Translations under genes and position numbers: made by a program
From: Anoxynatronum sp033549305
GTDB lineage: Bacteria; Bacillota; Clostridia; Peptostreptococcales; Tindalliaceae
Reading direction: 5' to 3'
NCBI GenBank assembly: GCA_033549305.1
Contig: JAWSUV010000008.1
Span: 1-46,025 of the forward strand
DNA: 46,025 nucleotides
Notes under the pieces: generated by a model
Database searches by the model: none
What the model was told of the DNA's origin: nothing
Seen by the model: only the letters and a program-made list of their open reading frames with translations
Part shown: positions 33,261-41,663 of the stretch, piece by piece
Numbering within the stretch: position 1 is the first letter of the stretch
Layout: the number at the start of each line of letters is the position of its first letter

Positions 33261-34577
33261 GTGGATCAGGTGGCTGTGTCAGAAAATCGAAAGTCAGCCG
33301 GCTATCGCTGGGTTGTCTGGAGTGTACTCATTTTGGCTTATCTGGTCGTTTTTTTCCACCGGTTAGCCCTTGGTGTAGTCCGGGAAGACCTGACGCTGGC
33401 TTTCGGCATCAGTGCCACCACCTTTGGAAATCTGGGTGCCACCTATTTTTATGCCTACACCCTGATGCAGATTCCTTCCGGAATCCTGGCAGACTCGCTT
33501 GGCGCACGTAAGACTGTAACCTACGGCACCCTGCTTGCGGCTGGCGGCTCCATGCTGTTCGGGATGTCTCCCACGATCGGCTGGGCCTTTGCCGGTCGAC
33601 TGCTGGTTGGGATTGGTGTGTCCGTCGTTCTCATTGCGATCCTCAAAATTCTCTCCCAGTGGTTTCCGGAAGATCAGTTTGCCACCATGTCCGGTCTTAC
33701 CGCTTTTATGGGAAATGTGGGCGGCATGATGGCCCAGACCCCCCTGGCGCTGATGCTGGTCTGTTTCACCTGGCGGGCGACTTTTGCCGGGATCGGGATC
33801 GTCAGTGTGATCATTGCGCTGCTGTGTTATGTCCTGGTCCGCAACACGCCTCAGGAAATGGGACTGCTGCCGTTTGACGGCAGTGGTTCGATGAATGCTG
33901 GAACAGCGAAAAAACCACCCTTCAGACCTTCCCTGAAAAGTGGTCTGCTGGCAGCCATCAAAAACCCCTATACCTGGCCTAGTTTTTTTGTGTTTATGGG
34001 GGTTTTTGGCGCCTATGTCTCCATGACCGGTTCCTGGGGCAACAGCTATTTGCGGGATGTTTACGGTTTTTCAGCCACAGCGGCAGCCAACCGGCTGGTA
34101 TTGGTGATTCTGGGCCATGCGCTGGGATGTATTGTTATTGGAAAGCTTTCGGACCGTATGAAACGGCGGCGGCGTCCCATGGCTCTTTTTGTCACTCTCC
34201 ATCTGTTGACATGGTCTATGCTGCTGTTCTGGGGTGGGGGTATGCCGCCTGTTCAGGTGCTGCCTGTTATCTTTTTCCTGATGGGTTTCGGTTCTTCGGC
34301 TGTTATTCTGGGCTGGTCGTGCAGCAAGGACGTCAACGATCCGGCCGTTTCCGGGATTGCTACTTCCATTGTCAACATGGGTGGATTTATCGGCGCCGCG
34401 ATTCTGCCGGTCATTATTGGTGCCGTGATCGACCGGTATTCATCCGAGCTGTCTTCCGCAGCCCTTTATCAGCGGGCTTACCTGTTCTGTTTTGCCGCTG
34501 TCGTGATCAGTCTTCTCTGTTCACTGCTTGTCAAGGAAACTTACTGCCGCAATATCTACCTAAAAAAAGAAATCTGA
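33261..34577 (+). CDS. MFS transporter
   Basis: This major facilitator superfamily permease of 438 aa has twelve hydrophobic segments and the MFS motif A variant ILADSLGARKTV between TM2 and TM3 and GKLSDRMKRRRRP between TM8 and TM9. The start is ambiguous: GTG codons at 33252, 33261 and 33270 are in frame; 33261 has AAGGGG at 8 bases and is preferred. TM1 begins with YRWVVWSVLILAYLVVFFHRLALG, common in organic-acid or drug-type carriers. The substrate cannot be told. An operator-like repeat lies in its leader, and a terminator overlaps its stop codon. Confidence 0.88.
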   Translation: MDQVAVSENRKSAGYRWVVWSVLILAYLVVFFHRLALGVVREDLTLAFGISATTFGNLGATYFYAYTLMQIPSGILADSLGARKTVTYGTLLAAGGSMLFGMSPTIGWAFAGRLLVGIGVSVVLIAILKILSQWFPEDQFATMSGLTAFMGNVGGMMAQTPLALMLVCFTWRATFAGIGIVSVIIALLCYVLVRNTPQEMGLLPFDGSGSMNAGTAKKPPFRPSLKSGLLAAIKNPYTWPSFFVFMGVFGAYVSMTGSWGNSYLRDVYGFSATAAANRLVLVILGHALGCIVIGKLSDRMKRRRRPMALFVTLHLLTWSMLLFWGGGMPPVQVLPVIFFLMGFGSSAVILGWSCSKDVNDPAVSGIATSIVNMGGFIGAAILPVIIGAVIDRYSSELSSAALYQRAYLFCFAAVVISLLCSLLVKETYCRNIYLKKEI

Positions 34578-34603
34578 TTCAGTGGCTGAATCAGATTTCT
34601 TTA
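34562..34603. terminator. bidirectional terminator between MFS and HPr genes
   Basis: A 13-bp perfect stem (34570-34582 with 34586-34598, loop TGG) contains the MFS stop codon in one arm and the HPr stop codon in the other. T-runs follow in both directions: CTTT on the plus strand, CTTTTTTT on the minus strand. Confidence 0.85.
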
Positions 34604-34857
34604 AAATCATTCTCGATGAGGGTGGTGATGGCCTGAAAGGCTTCCCGCTCATCCGGCCCGATGATTTTCAGGTGAATTTCCTGCCCTTTCCGGACACCCA
34701 TGCTCATCACGTTCATAATGCTTTTGGCATCGTATTCATTTCCACCCCTGTAGATGAAAATATCCGAATCAAACTGCATGGCCACTTTCACCAGCACAGC
34801 TGCCGGCCGGGCATGGATACCGGTTTCATTCATGACACAAATGGTTTTCTCTAACAT
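34591..34857 (-). CDS. ptsH: HPr-family phosphocarrier protein
   Basis: HPr carries phosphate between enzyme I and sugar-specific EII proteins. This 88-aa protein has the phosphorylated His15 in GIHARPA and the regulatory Ser46 in AKSIMNVMSMG, so it could act both in sugar transport and as a CcpA-type corepressor. GGGG lies 9 bases before the ATG. No ptsI or hprK gene is nearby; the gene stands alone. Whether it is the main HPr of the cell or an extra copy cannot be judged here. Confidence 0.9.
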   Translation of the reverse strand: MLEKTICVMNETGIHARPAAVLVKVAMQFDSDIFIYRGGNEYDAKSIMNVMSMGVRKGQEIHLKIIGPDEREAFQAITTLIENDFKEI

Positions 34858-35041
34858 ATGTCATCACCCCTTCAGAAAATCATATGCAACTGCCTGCAGC
34901 AGATGATTGCGCTGTTTATCGTTATATGAACTGGCTTCATTGGATTATGGTGAATCTTCTGAACCCTTTCTCCCATTCATTGTACCTTAAACATCGTCAA
35001 ATAAAAAGCAAAAAATAAAACTTTTTCAGAGGAGTGATTTC

Positions 35042-36226
35042 ATGTCAGCGTTTGATTTTAACACGATGCAGGATCGAAAAGGGACTCATTCCCTTAAGTG
35101 GGATTTCGCCCCACATCTAACCGGCGCCGGCGATCTGCTGCCCATGTGGGTGGCGGACATGGACTTTGCGTGTGCACCGGTGATTGTGGATGCGGTCAGC
35201 GAGCGGGCAACCCATGGCATCTACGGCTATACCGGCATTTCCGACGAGTACCGCAGTTCCGTCGTTTACTGGATGCAGCAGCGGCATCATTGGACCATTC
35301 AGCCCGAATGGATCGTTGTCATTACCGGTATTGTCCCGGCGTTAAACATGTTGATGCAGGCTTTTGCCCAGGCGGGTGATCAGGTGCTGGTTCAGCCACC
35401 GGTGTATTATCCTTTTTTTAATGCCGTTCGCAACAACGGCCAGCAACTGGTGCTCAATACATTAAAAGAGGAAAACAACCGGTATGTGGTGGATTTCGAT
35501 GATCTGGAGCAAAAATTGAAGGATCCAAAGACCACGATCATGATTCTGTGCAGTCCTCATAATCCTGTTGGGCGCGTCTGGTCAAGGGAAGAGCTCCATA
35601 AAATGGCCCAGCTGTGCCTGGAAAACGATGTGCTGTTGGTTTCCGATGAAATTCACCACGATCTGGTCTTCTACCCCCATCATCACCTGGCCACAGCTTC
35701 CCTGTCTGACGAAATAGCCGCCAATACCATCACCTGCACCGCACCCAGCAAAACATTCAATTTGGCAGGCCTCCAGTCTTCCAATATCATTATCTCTGAT
35801 GAGAAAAAACGCCGCCGTTTTCAGCAGGCTCTTGATCGCAATGGCGTCTTTGGCATTAATCCTTTCGCCGATGCCGCCACCATCGCCGCTTACAGGCATG
35901 GTGCCCCTTGGGTGGATGAATTACTGAAATACCTTTCCGGGAATCTGGACCTGGTGGCTGCCTGTCTTGAAAAAGAAATGCCCCAGATTAAAATGATTCG
36001 TCCGGAAGGCACTTATCTGGCGTGGCTTGATTTTCGTTCCCTGGACATGTCTCCTGCGTCACTGCAGCAATTCATGGAGGAGAAGGCAGGAGTGATCATG
36101 AACCAGGGGCCTATTTTTGGCGAAACAGGGGCTGGTTTCCAACGCCTGAATGTAGCCTGTCCCCGCAGCCTTCTGATAGAAGGCCTGGACCGAATTTCAC
36201 TGGCAATACAGTCGCTGGATACCTAA
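35042..36226 (+). CDS. patB: PatB/MalY-type PLP-dependent C-S lyase
   Basis: This 394-aa fold-type I PLP enzyme belongs to the MalY/PatB group, which cleaves cystathionine, cysteine or related thioethers to a thiol, pyruvate and ammonia. Markers are LPMWVADMDFACAP near the N terminus, GYTGISDEY, the LCSPHNPVGRVWSREEL block, SDEIHHDL (Asp202 binds the PLP nitrogen) and the PLP Lys K237 in APSKTFNLAGLQ. AGAGGAG precedes the ATG at 8 bases. It is monocistronic with a strong terminator after it. Confidence 0.93.
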   Translation: MSAFDFNTMQDRKGTHSLKWDFAPHLTGAGDLLPMWVADMDFACAPVIVDAVSERATHGIYGYTGISDEYRSSVVYWMQQRHHWTIQPEWIVVITGIVPALNMLMQAFAQAGDQVLVQPPVYYPFFNAVRNNGQQLVLNTLKEENNRYVVDFDDLEQKLKDPKTTIMILCSPHNPVGRVWSREELHKMAQLCLENDVLLVSDEIHHDLVFYPHHHLATASLSDEIAANTITCTAPSKTFNLAGLQSSNIIISDEKKRRRFQQALDRNGVFGINPFADAATIAAYRHGAPWVDELLKYLSGNLDLVAACLEKEMPQIKMIRPEGTYLAWLDFRSLDMSPASLQQFMEEKAGVIMNQGPIFGETGAGFQRLNVACPRSLLIEGLDRISLAIQSLDT

Positions 36227-36255
36227 AACCGGCGAAGCATTGTGACGATCACATA

Positions 36256-36303
36256 AAATCCCGGCTGCTCCATATCACCAATGGCGCTGCCGGGATTTTT
36301 TTG
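36256..36303 (+). terminator. terminator after patB
   Basis: A 10-bp stem (AAATCCCGGC / GCCGGGATTT) with a 23-base loop is followed by a T-run, 30 bases past the patB stop codon. Confidence 0.8.
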
Positions 36304-36314
36304 AACAAAATGCG

Positions 36315-36941
36315 TTATATCTCCAAAAAATCAAGCAGGGAAGTTGCCGGGTCATTGGTCACTTCCCGGAACAGGACTGTCCCGTCGGGGGCATAAACAA
36401 TCACTCCCCGGTGCACGCTTCCTGCTGAGGATCCAATAATTCCCGCTTCCCGGTAAAAGGCGGTGTCGGGATCAGACAACAGCTCGTATGCCAGGTCATC
36501 CTGTTTCATCAGTCCTGCATGCGCAGCTGGAGTATCGGCGCTTACACCGTATAAAGCGTATCCTTTTCCCCGGATAGCGTCAATCTGATTGTTCAGCCGG
36601 ACCAGCTGATCAACGCAGAGGGATCAGCCGGCGCCAAGAAAGAACACAAAGATAGATCCTGAATCGCCGGCGGCCAATAGTTCTGCGGGCGTCACCCTCT
36701 CCCCCGAGGATGAGGCCAGTTCCAGATCAGCCCCCTGGAACGATTCTGAAGAGGTTTCACGTTCTGCCTCAGGCAGGATATCCGGGGTCGGTGCCGTGCT
36801 GATGTTGCGGAATCCGAGATAGGCGACGATGATCACCAGCGTGACAGCAATGACGACCATCCACAGCATCGCTTTTTTAGCTTTTTCCGGTGCCTGCTGT
36901 TGTTTGCTCCGATGACGCTTGATTTTTCTGATCTGCGACAT
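36315..36941 (-). CDS. membrane-anchored redoxin selenoprotein (UGA-encoded Sec, UxxC)
   Basis: This reading frame is continuous except for one TGA at 36626-36624. Read as selenocysteine it gives 208 aa: a basic N terminus, a membrane helix (24-44), a linker, and a thioredoxin/AhpC-TSA-like domain with FVFFLGAG-U106-S-L-C109-VDQL, then YGVSADTPAAHAGL, SDPDTAFYREAGI and RGVIVYAPDGTVLFREV. The TGA stands where redoxins carry the first Cys of CxxC. A SECIS-like stem-loop lies just after it. The homology runs through both sides of the TGA in one frame with no frameshift, which argues against a pseudogene. The ATG at 36941 follows AGAGGAG at 8 bases. It is the third gene after a lipoprotein and an S41 protease gene. 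Likely an extracytoplasmic thiol or peroxide reductase. Confidence 0.88.
36589..36613 (-). other. bacterial SECIS-like stem-loop
   Basis: On the minus strand TTG-A-TCAGC, loop TGGTCCG, GCTGA-A-CAA: a 5-bp upper stem, one A-A mismatch and a 3-bp lower stem. The loop starts 19 bases after the UGA, has a G in its first two bases and contains GGUC, as in the E. coli fdhF element. This fits the published bacterial SECIS rules for loop position and size. Confidence 0.8.
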
Positions 36942-37016
36942 GGTTTCCACTCCTCTGTTGATTCGACTTTCAAGATATCCTGCTGTACTGATTTCGATGA
37001 ATTGATTGTACCATGA

Positions 37017-38045
37017 TCACAGTTGACGGGCAATCGAAACAAAATCAACAGTACGATTCAGATTGATGTCCTTATACCGTTCAAGATAGGTTTGAAGGTG
37101 CGCAGGATCTTCCCCCAGGACCTGCCACCGAAAGCTTACCAGGGAGAGGCTCATTCGTTGATCAGCCTGGTTTTGCTCCAGTTGGCCGACATTTTTTCCT
37201 GCTGTTGCATGACCCACGACCTGACCCCTGTTATGAAGTAACAGTGACAGCGCAAGAATTTCTGCAGAGGATGCCGTGTATTCATCAACGAAAACGGTAA
37301 TACTGCGCACATGATCGAGGGGTTGATTTCCTGTCTGCCAGACTTCACGGCGGGTTCTTCCCGCCAAACGAACAATTTCCGTTCCCGCCGGAAAGATCAG
37401 CGAAGCCACTTGCATCAGTTCTTCAAGGCTTCCGCCAGGATTTCCTCTCAAATCAATATAGAGGATATCACTTTCAGGATGCTCCCCGAGCAGTTCTTCC
37501 ACGCGAGACCCGCTGCCGGGGGTGAAAGCAGGGAGTGTAATCAGCACCTCGCGATCACTCATCCGCTGCGCCCTTATTTCTTCCGTCATGGCTGCTCGCC
37601 GGCTCCAGGTTCGCGTGTAAAACGTATCGTACACAAAAGTGGTATAGGGATCACCCGCGGCCTGCGTCACACTATGAAGATAGGCTTCAAATCCACTGCG
37701 ATGAATCCGATGGCCGCCAAAAAGCTGATCCCGGGCCTGTTGTACCCTGGGCGAGTCAAAGGCTTCCGGATATAAATAATTCGCTTCCACCAACCGCACC
37801 AGTTCTTCAGCCTGATCATCCGTCAACCAGCCTGCCTGTATCCGTACCAGCGTCCGAATAACAGAAAAGGCAGGTGCCAGCACCATCAGCATGAACAGCG
37901 CCGGGATCAGCAACAGGCTGATCCACCGCAACCGTCTGCGACGCCGCCGGTTTTCCGCTTCCAATTCTTCCCATTCCAGTTGGTTGGGGAAATCGATCAT
38001 ATCGGGATCCTTATCAATCATTGAAGTCTCTTGATCCTTCTCCAT
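37017..38045 (-). CDS. S41-family peptidase, membrane-anchored
   Basis: This 342-aa protein has an acidic cytoplasmic N terminus, an Arg-rich stretch (33-40), one membrane helix (41-66) and an external protease domain of the C-terminal-processing (tail-specific) S41 family. The conserved blocks are YIDLRGNPGGSLEEL (196-210), the nucleophile region DEYTASSAEILALSL (Ser259 or Ser260) and the general-base Lys in ATAGKNVGQ (K284). No PDZ domain is evident, unlike CtpA/CtpB. The ATG at 38045 follows AAAGG; a GTG four codons upstream touches the Shine-Dalgarno. It lies between a lipoprotein gene (27-base gap) and the selenoprotein redoxin gene (75-base gap). Confidence 0.85.
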   Translation of the reverse strand: MEKDQETSMIDKDPDMIDFPNQLEWEELEAENRRRRRRLRWISLLLIPALFMLMVLAPAFSVIRTLVRIQAGWLTDDQAEELVRLVEANYLYPEAFDSPRVQQARDQLFGGHRIHRSGFEAYLHSVTQAAGDPYTTFVYDTFYTRTWSRRAAMTEEIRAQRMSDREVLITLPAFTPGSGSRVEELLGEHPESDILYIDLRGNPGGSLEELMQVASLIFPAGTEIVRLAGRTRREVWQTGNQPLDHVRSITVFVDEYTASSAEILALSLLLHNRGQVVGHATAGKNVGQLEQNQADQRMSLSLVSFRWQVLGEDPAHLQTYLERYKDINLNRTVDFVSIARQL

Positions 38046-38072
38046 GGAATAAGGCACCTTTCTATGACATCA

Positions 38073-38807
38073 CTATGGTAACAGTCCCTCCCCGGTATCT
38101 ATCCAGGTAAACTGATCCAGAATGACATAAGCTCTGGCTTCCAGTCCATCACCATATTCCCAGGGGTAATGAATGGCAATGTAGAAAAATTCATTGCCAT
38201 ATTCACCGGCATACAACGCACCTGTAAACTCATCATTCATGAAAAAGTACTCCCGCAAAGTCCAGTCATGCATGCGTTCAATGGCTTCCACCTTTTCAAC
38301 CCATTCATAATTACGCTGAGTTAATACCCCGGAGTCCCCAGTGAGCTCCTCCAAAAATGCTTCCTCAGAGGCAACAGCCGATTTCTGATACACCATAACT
38401 GACACATAAGCATCTGCGTTTTGTATACCCCCATAATTGGCGGAGAATCGGACACCTTCCACATTAGACTTTGAGACAGTTTCCGCAAGCATATCATCGG
38501 GGTAATAGGTGTAGAAGGGAAGCGTCTCATCCTTGAACAGATTAAGTGTAACAGCTTCCTCCATGCCTTCGATCAGAAAAGTGGTATCGATGGATTCCGG
38601 AAGTTCCAACGGATCATTCGGAATTTCAGCTGGTATTTCCAGTTCTGTCGGCGATTCAGGTACTTCAGGTGTCATCGGGGTCTCTTGTGGGGGTGCTTCT
38701 TCCGGCGGCGTTGCTGTCTCAGGCGGAGCCTGGCTGCATCCGACCACCGCCAGCACCGTCATCAGGAGAAACAACCCTGCTGTCAGCGTTTTCGATCGAT
38801 GTTTCAT
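38073..38807 (-). CDS. lipoprotein of unknown function
   Basis: This 244-aa protein has a signal peptide ending in the lipobox AVVGC (C24), a Pro/Glu/Thr-rich linker (about 27-70) and a globular domain (about 75-244) with FKDETLPFYTYYPDDMLAE and AYVILDQFTWIDTGEG. The family is not recognised. GGAGG lies 7 bases before the ATG at 38807. It is the first gene of the lipoprotein / S41 protease / selenoprotein unit. The linker style resembles the other lipoprotein of the window (30585-31001). Confidence 0.8.
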   Translation of the reverse strand: MKHRSKTLTAGLFLLMTVLAVVGCSQAPPETATPPEEAPPQETPMTPEVPESPTELEIPAEIPNDPLELPESIDTTFLIEGMEEAVTLNLFKDETLPFYTYYPDDMLAETVSKSNVEGVRFSANYGGIQNADAYVSVMVYQKSAVASEEAFLEELTGDSGVLTQRNYEWVEKVEAIERMHDWTLREYFFMNDEFTGALYAGEYGNEFFYIAIHYPWEYGDGLEARAYVILDQFTWIDTGEGLLP

Positions 38808-38952
38808 CTTGATTCCTCCAGTCATTTAGAATAGTGGGTGATTCTTTCTGTTGATTGACTCTGTGAGTGAATGCGTGCTGTTTCGGGTAAATAAATCCCA
38901 GAGGACTGCTCAGAGAGCTACTGATTAGATTACACTCATGGGAGGGATTCCA

Positions 38953-39438
38953 GTGAAAAAAGAAGATTCCGGCAAAAGCACTGAATCAATGAAACATGTG
39001 GAGTTATGGTTTTTGTTTGCAATGATGATCATCATTGCAGTCACCGTTTTTGCTCTGACCAATGCATCACCCGTTCCTGTGCGTTTTCTGATCTGGACCC
39101 GCGAGCTCAGTCTTGCCCTGCTTATTTTCCTGTCTGCTGCTGTTGGAGCTGTGATCGCCATTCTCCTGGGGTTTATCAAGCAAATGCGCAATCGAAAAAA
39201 ATACAAGATCCGGGAGAAGCATATGGCTGAAGTGGAAAAAGAGAACACCAGCCTTAAAACCCAGCTGGTTGAACTGGAAGCGAAGCTGAAAGAAGCCCTC
39301 AAAGAAAAAAGTCAACAACCGGCCTCAGGCCAAAAAGCAGGTGATCAAACGAAGCCGGGACTGTCCCCCGACGATTGGGCGGACGAACCGCCTCAGGATG
39401 ATCTGCCGGATTTTCTTAATTCAAAGTCATCTGATTAA
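38953..39438 (+). CDS. LapA-domain (DUF1049) membrane protein
   Basis: This 161-aa protein has two membrane helices (about 18-35 and 52-73) flanking the DUF1049 signature NASPVPVRFLIWTRELSLALLI, then a cytoplasmic coiled coil (about 86-120) and an acidic tail. In E. coli, LapA/LapB (YciS/YciM) govern lipopolysaccharide assembly, but the domain is common in bacteria without LPS, where its role is unknown. The GTG at 38953 follows GGGAGGG at 6 bases; the frame is open from an ATG at 38938 that forms part of the ribosome site. Its last 23 bases overlap the convergent patatin gene. Confidence 0.85.
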   Translation: MKKEDSGKSTESMKHVELWFLFAMMIIIAVTVFALTNASPVPVRFLIWTRELSLALLIFLSAAVGAVIAILLGFIKQMRNRKKYKIREKHMAEVEKENTSLKTQLVELEAKLKEALKEKSQQPASGQKAGDQTKPGLSPDDWADEPPQDDLPDFLNSKSSD

Positions 39439-40648
39439 GCCATCCCCGATGGTTTATTAAAAACTGCAACAGCGCTTCTTTTTTCTTTTCACGGCCCGGC
39501 CGAAAAAATCCTTCAGAAATTTTGATAATTGAATCCATCATACCGGCTTCATTTTTTTGTTGATGAAACGGGCAGGAGGTGATGGTATCCAGCCATTCCT
39601 TAAAGGAGTATATTTTCAGATAATCCACTTTACAGCCTTCTGCGATGGCTTCCAGTATCCGCAGAAGCAGATCCCGGTAACCCTCTTTGTTCTCCATTCC
39701 TGCCAAATGAATCAGCTCTGGAATGGCTTCCTCCATAAAAAGACGGTTTAAGGCCTTCCCGGGTTTCAAATCGAGAATATCGCATACTTTTTTCTTTGCT
39801 TCATCCGGCCATCGAAGGATCATTTGCAGGGATGTTGTCTCATCCGGAAAATCTGTCAGATAATACTGTCTGCCCTCAAGATCCTTAAGCATCCGCAGGG
39901 TGTCCAAATAACCCAGCTGCAGATTGCGGCGGCTTTGTATCTGTTTGAAATCCAGGATCCCGCCCAGGTCCCGATGAGGCGCTATGTAATGCACGTCGGC
40001 TTCTTCCGGTTTCACCTTAATGATCCTTCCGGCACTGAGAAGACGGACTGCATAAATCTCCCGGTAGCCTTTGCGCACCAGCATATTGGCCGGCAGATTA
40101 TTGTAAAAACCGCCATCCAGAAAAAGCTTTCCGTCCAGCATCCGTTCCTTGAAGACAGGCAGATAGGAAGAAGCCATCAGATAGTCGCCCATCTTTCCTC
40201 TGGGAATGTCTTCTTTAAAAAGCTCCAGTGGCTTCCGGTCTGTCAGTGAAAAAGTGACAAAACCAAAATCCATCGGTGATTTTCGGATTTCATCCTCCCG
40301 AAGCATTGAATGGATCATGTCATACAGCGGGGAATTGTCGATTCCGCTGTTTTTGATCGTCTTCCGGATTTCATCAATCAGTGACATAATATTACTGTGA
40401 TCCAGTTTTCGGTCCGACAGCAATTCATAAATATCATCATCCAGGGTCATGACCTGCTGCGGTGTAATGTTGTACCACAGATCCCAGGCTTCGTCAAAAT
40501 CGTCCTGAATGATCAATCCACCATTCAATGCTCCGGCAGAAGTACCCGTCACTCCCTGAAACTCAATACCCACTTCCCGAAACGCCTTCCAGGCTCCGAT
40601 ATGATAAGCGCCTTTGGCGCCGCCGCCTTCCAACGTTAAACCCACCAT
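39416..40648 (-). CDS. patatin-like phospholipase
   Basis: This 410-aa serine lipid acyl hydrolase has the oxyanion loop GGGAKGAYHIGAW (8-20), the nucleophile GTSAG (Ser37) and the catalytic Asp in LDGGFYNN (D178). The C-terminal 190 residues are helical and unassigned. AGAGGAG lies 10 bases before the ATG. No signal peptide is seen, so it probably acts from the cytoplasm on membrane lipids. It is downstream of the FNR-type regulator gene (28-base gap, same strand) and could be cotranscribed with it. Confidence 0.92.
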   Translation of the reverse strand: MVGLTLEGGGAKGAYHIGAWKAFREVGIEFQGVTGTSAGALNGGLIIQDDFDEAWDLWYNITPQQVMTLDDDIYELLSDRKLDHSNIMSLIDEIRKTIKNSGIDNSPLYDMIHSMLREDEIRKSPMDFGFVTFSLTDRKPLELFKEDIPRGKMGDYLMASSYLPVFKERMLDGKLFLDGGFYNNLPANMLVRKGYREIYAVRLLSAGRIIKVKPEEADVHYIAPHRDLGGILDFKQIQSRRNLQLGYLDTLRMLKDLEGRQYYLTDFPDETTSLQMILRWPDEAKKKVCDILDLKPGKALNRLFMEEAIPELIHLAGMENKEGYRDLLLRILEAIAEGCKVDYLKIYSFKEWLDTITSCPFHQQKNEAGMMDSIIKISEGFFRPGREKKKEALLQFLINHRGWLNQMTLN

Positions 40649-40676
40649 TCAATTCACGCTCCTCTGTCGATCACTG

Positions 40677-41393
40677 CTATTCAATCATTTGGTTCAGGCG
40701 AGACAAATCCCGGACAACCACCTTTCGGCTGCCCTGCAGTAATATGATCCCTTCATTCTGATATGCTGAAAGCCTTCTGCTCACAGTCTCGCGTGTTAAT
40801 CCCATGTAAGCGGCCATATCTTCACGGGAAAGGGGCAGGGTGATAAGGATGCCCTCCTCCACTTCAGCTCCGAATCCTTTCACCAGGTTCGACAGCAACA
40901 CTGCCAACCGCACATCCACATCTTTGTTGGTCATCACCTGCACCAGTTTTTCCAGGGATTTAATTCTATCAAAGGCATGGGCCATCACCTGATCCCGCAC
41001 CCGGGGGCTGTCCGCGAGCACTATCCTGAAGTTAGCCTGTGATAACACACAAAAAGTGGTCTCTTCCAGCGCGGTGACATTGAATTCGAAGACATCTTCC
41101 TTAAGCAGATTTAATTCGCCGATGAAATCCCCTTCCGACAGCACATACAAAATCTGCTCGCGGCCTTCCCGGGTGTAGGTATATGCCTTCACACTTCCCC
41201 GATTGACAATATAGAGACTGGCCAGGGGATCTCCTTCAAAAAAAACAGTTTCCCCTTTCTTAATCTTTTTGTGATCAATCAACTGAGAGATGCGTTCCAA
41301 TTCCCCTTCACCCAGGTGCTCAAACAATGAAACCTTTGATGCGCAATATCGATCGCGGCAGTTGTCACATCCGCATTCTCTGCAGGCAGCCAT
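40677..41393 (-). CDS. FNR-type iron-sulfur transcriptional regulator
   Basis: This 238-aa Crp/Fnr-family protein has a Cys-rich N terminus (C4, C7, C9, C12, C17) and C115 in ALEETTFCVLS, which aligns with FNR C122 of E. coli (ALETSMVCEI). These could hold an oxygen- or NO-sensitive [4Fe-4S] cluster. The sensor fold continues with GETVFFEGDPLASLYIV. The recognition helix is R201-E-T-V-S205-R206, combining the CRP Arg-Glu pair with FNR-like Ser-Arg, so a TGTGA-type half-site is expected. The ATG at 41393 follows AAAGGAG. It is divergent from ric, and a TGTGAT-N4-ATCACA palindrome lies between them. Confidence 0.92.
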   Translation of the reverse strand: MAACRECGCDNCRDRYCASKVSLFEHLGEGELERISQLIDHKKIKKGETVFFEGDPLASLYIVNRGSVKAYTYTREGREQILYVLSEGDFIGELNLLKEDVFEFNVTALEETTFCVLSQANFRIVLADSPRVRDQVMAHAFDRIKSLEKLVQVMTNKDVDVRLAVLLSNLVKGFGAEVEEGILITLPLSREDMAAYMGLTRETVSRRLSAYQNEGIILLQGSRKVVVRDLSRLNQMIE

Positions 41394-41577
41394 CACTTGT
41401 CACTCCTTTAGTGTCTTCTCACTGGAATATATACCCACTTAACAGTCGTTTAGCCTCATCATTGCCCCCTGAAGAAAACCATTATCATGACATGCTTATT
41501 TCTGCTCCTTCCATCCACTCATGGCTGGGGTTGCCCGGGATAAGTCGTTTCCGAAAGAATACATGTTTTTTCCATCA

Positions 41578-41620
41578 TGTGATTTCGATCACAGTATTCC
41601 ACCACAAAAGCCGGTACACT
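41578..41620 (+). promoter_or_regulatory. FNR/CRP-type box and -10 of the ric promoter
   Basis: The perfect palindrome TGTGAT-TTCG-ATCACA (41578-41593) is followed by TACACT (41615-41620), whose first base is the 30th after the palindrome centre. This places the site at -41.5, the class II activator position, with the start near 41627. Confidence 0.7.
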
Positions 41621-41663
41621 GGGATCACAGCAGCCACCACCATCACATGAAGGAGCGAGACGA

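Noticed and set aside
36315..36950. Pseudogene or sequencing frameshift in the redoxin gene
   Set aside because: Both halves are in the same frame, the join is a single TGA at a catalytic Cys position, and a SECIS-like stem-loop is correctly placed. Decay or a frameshift would not give this.
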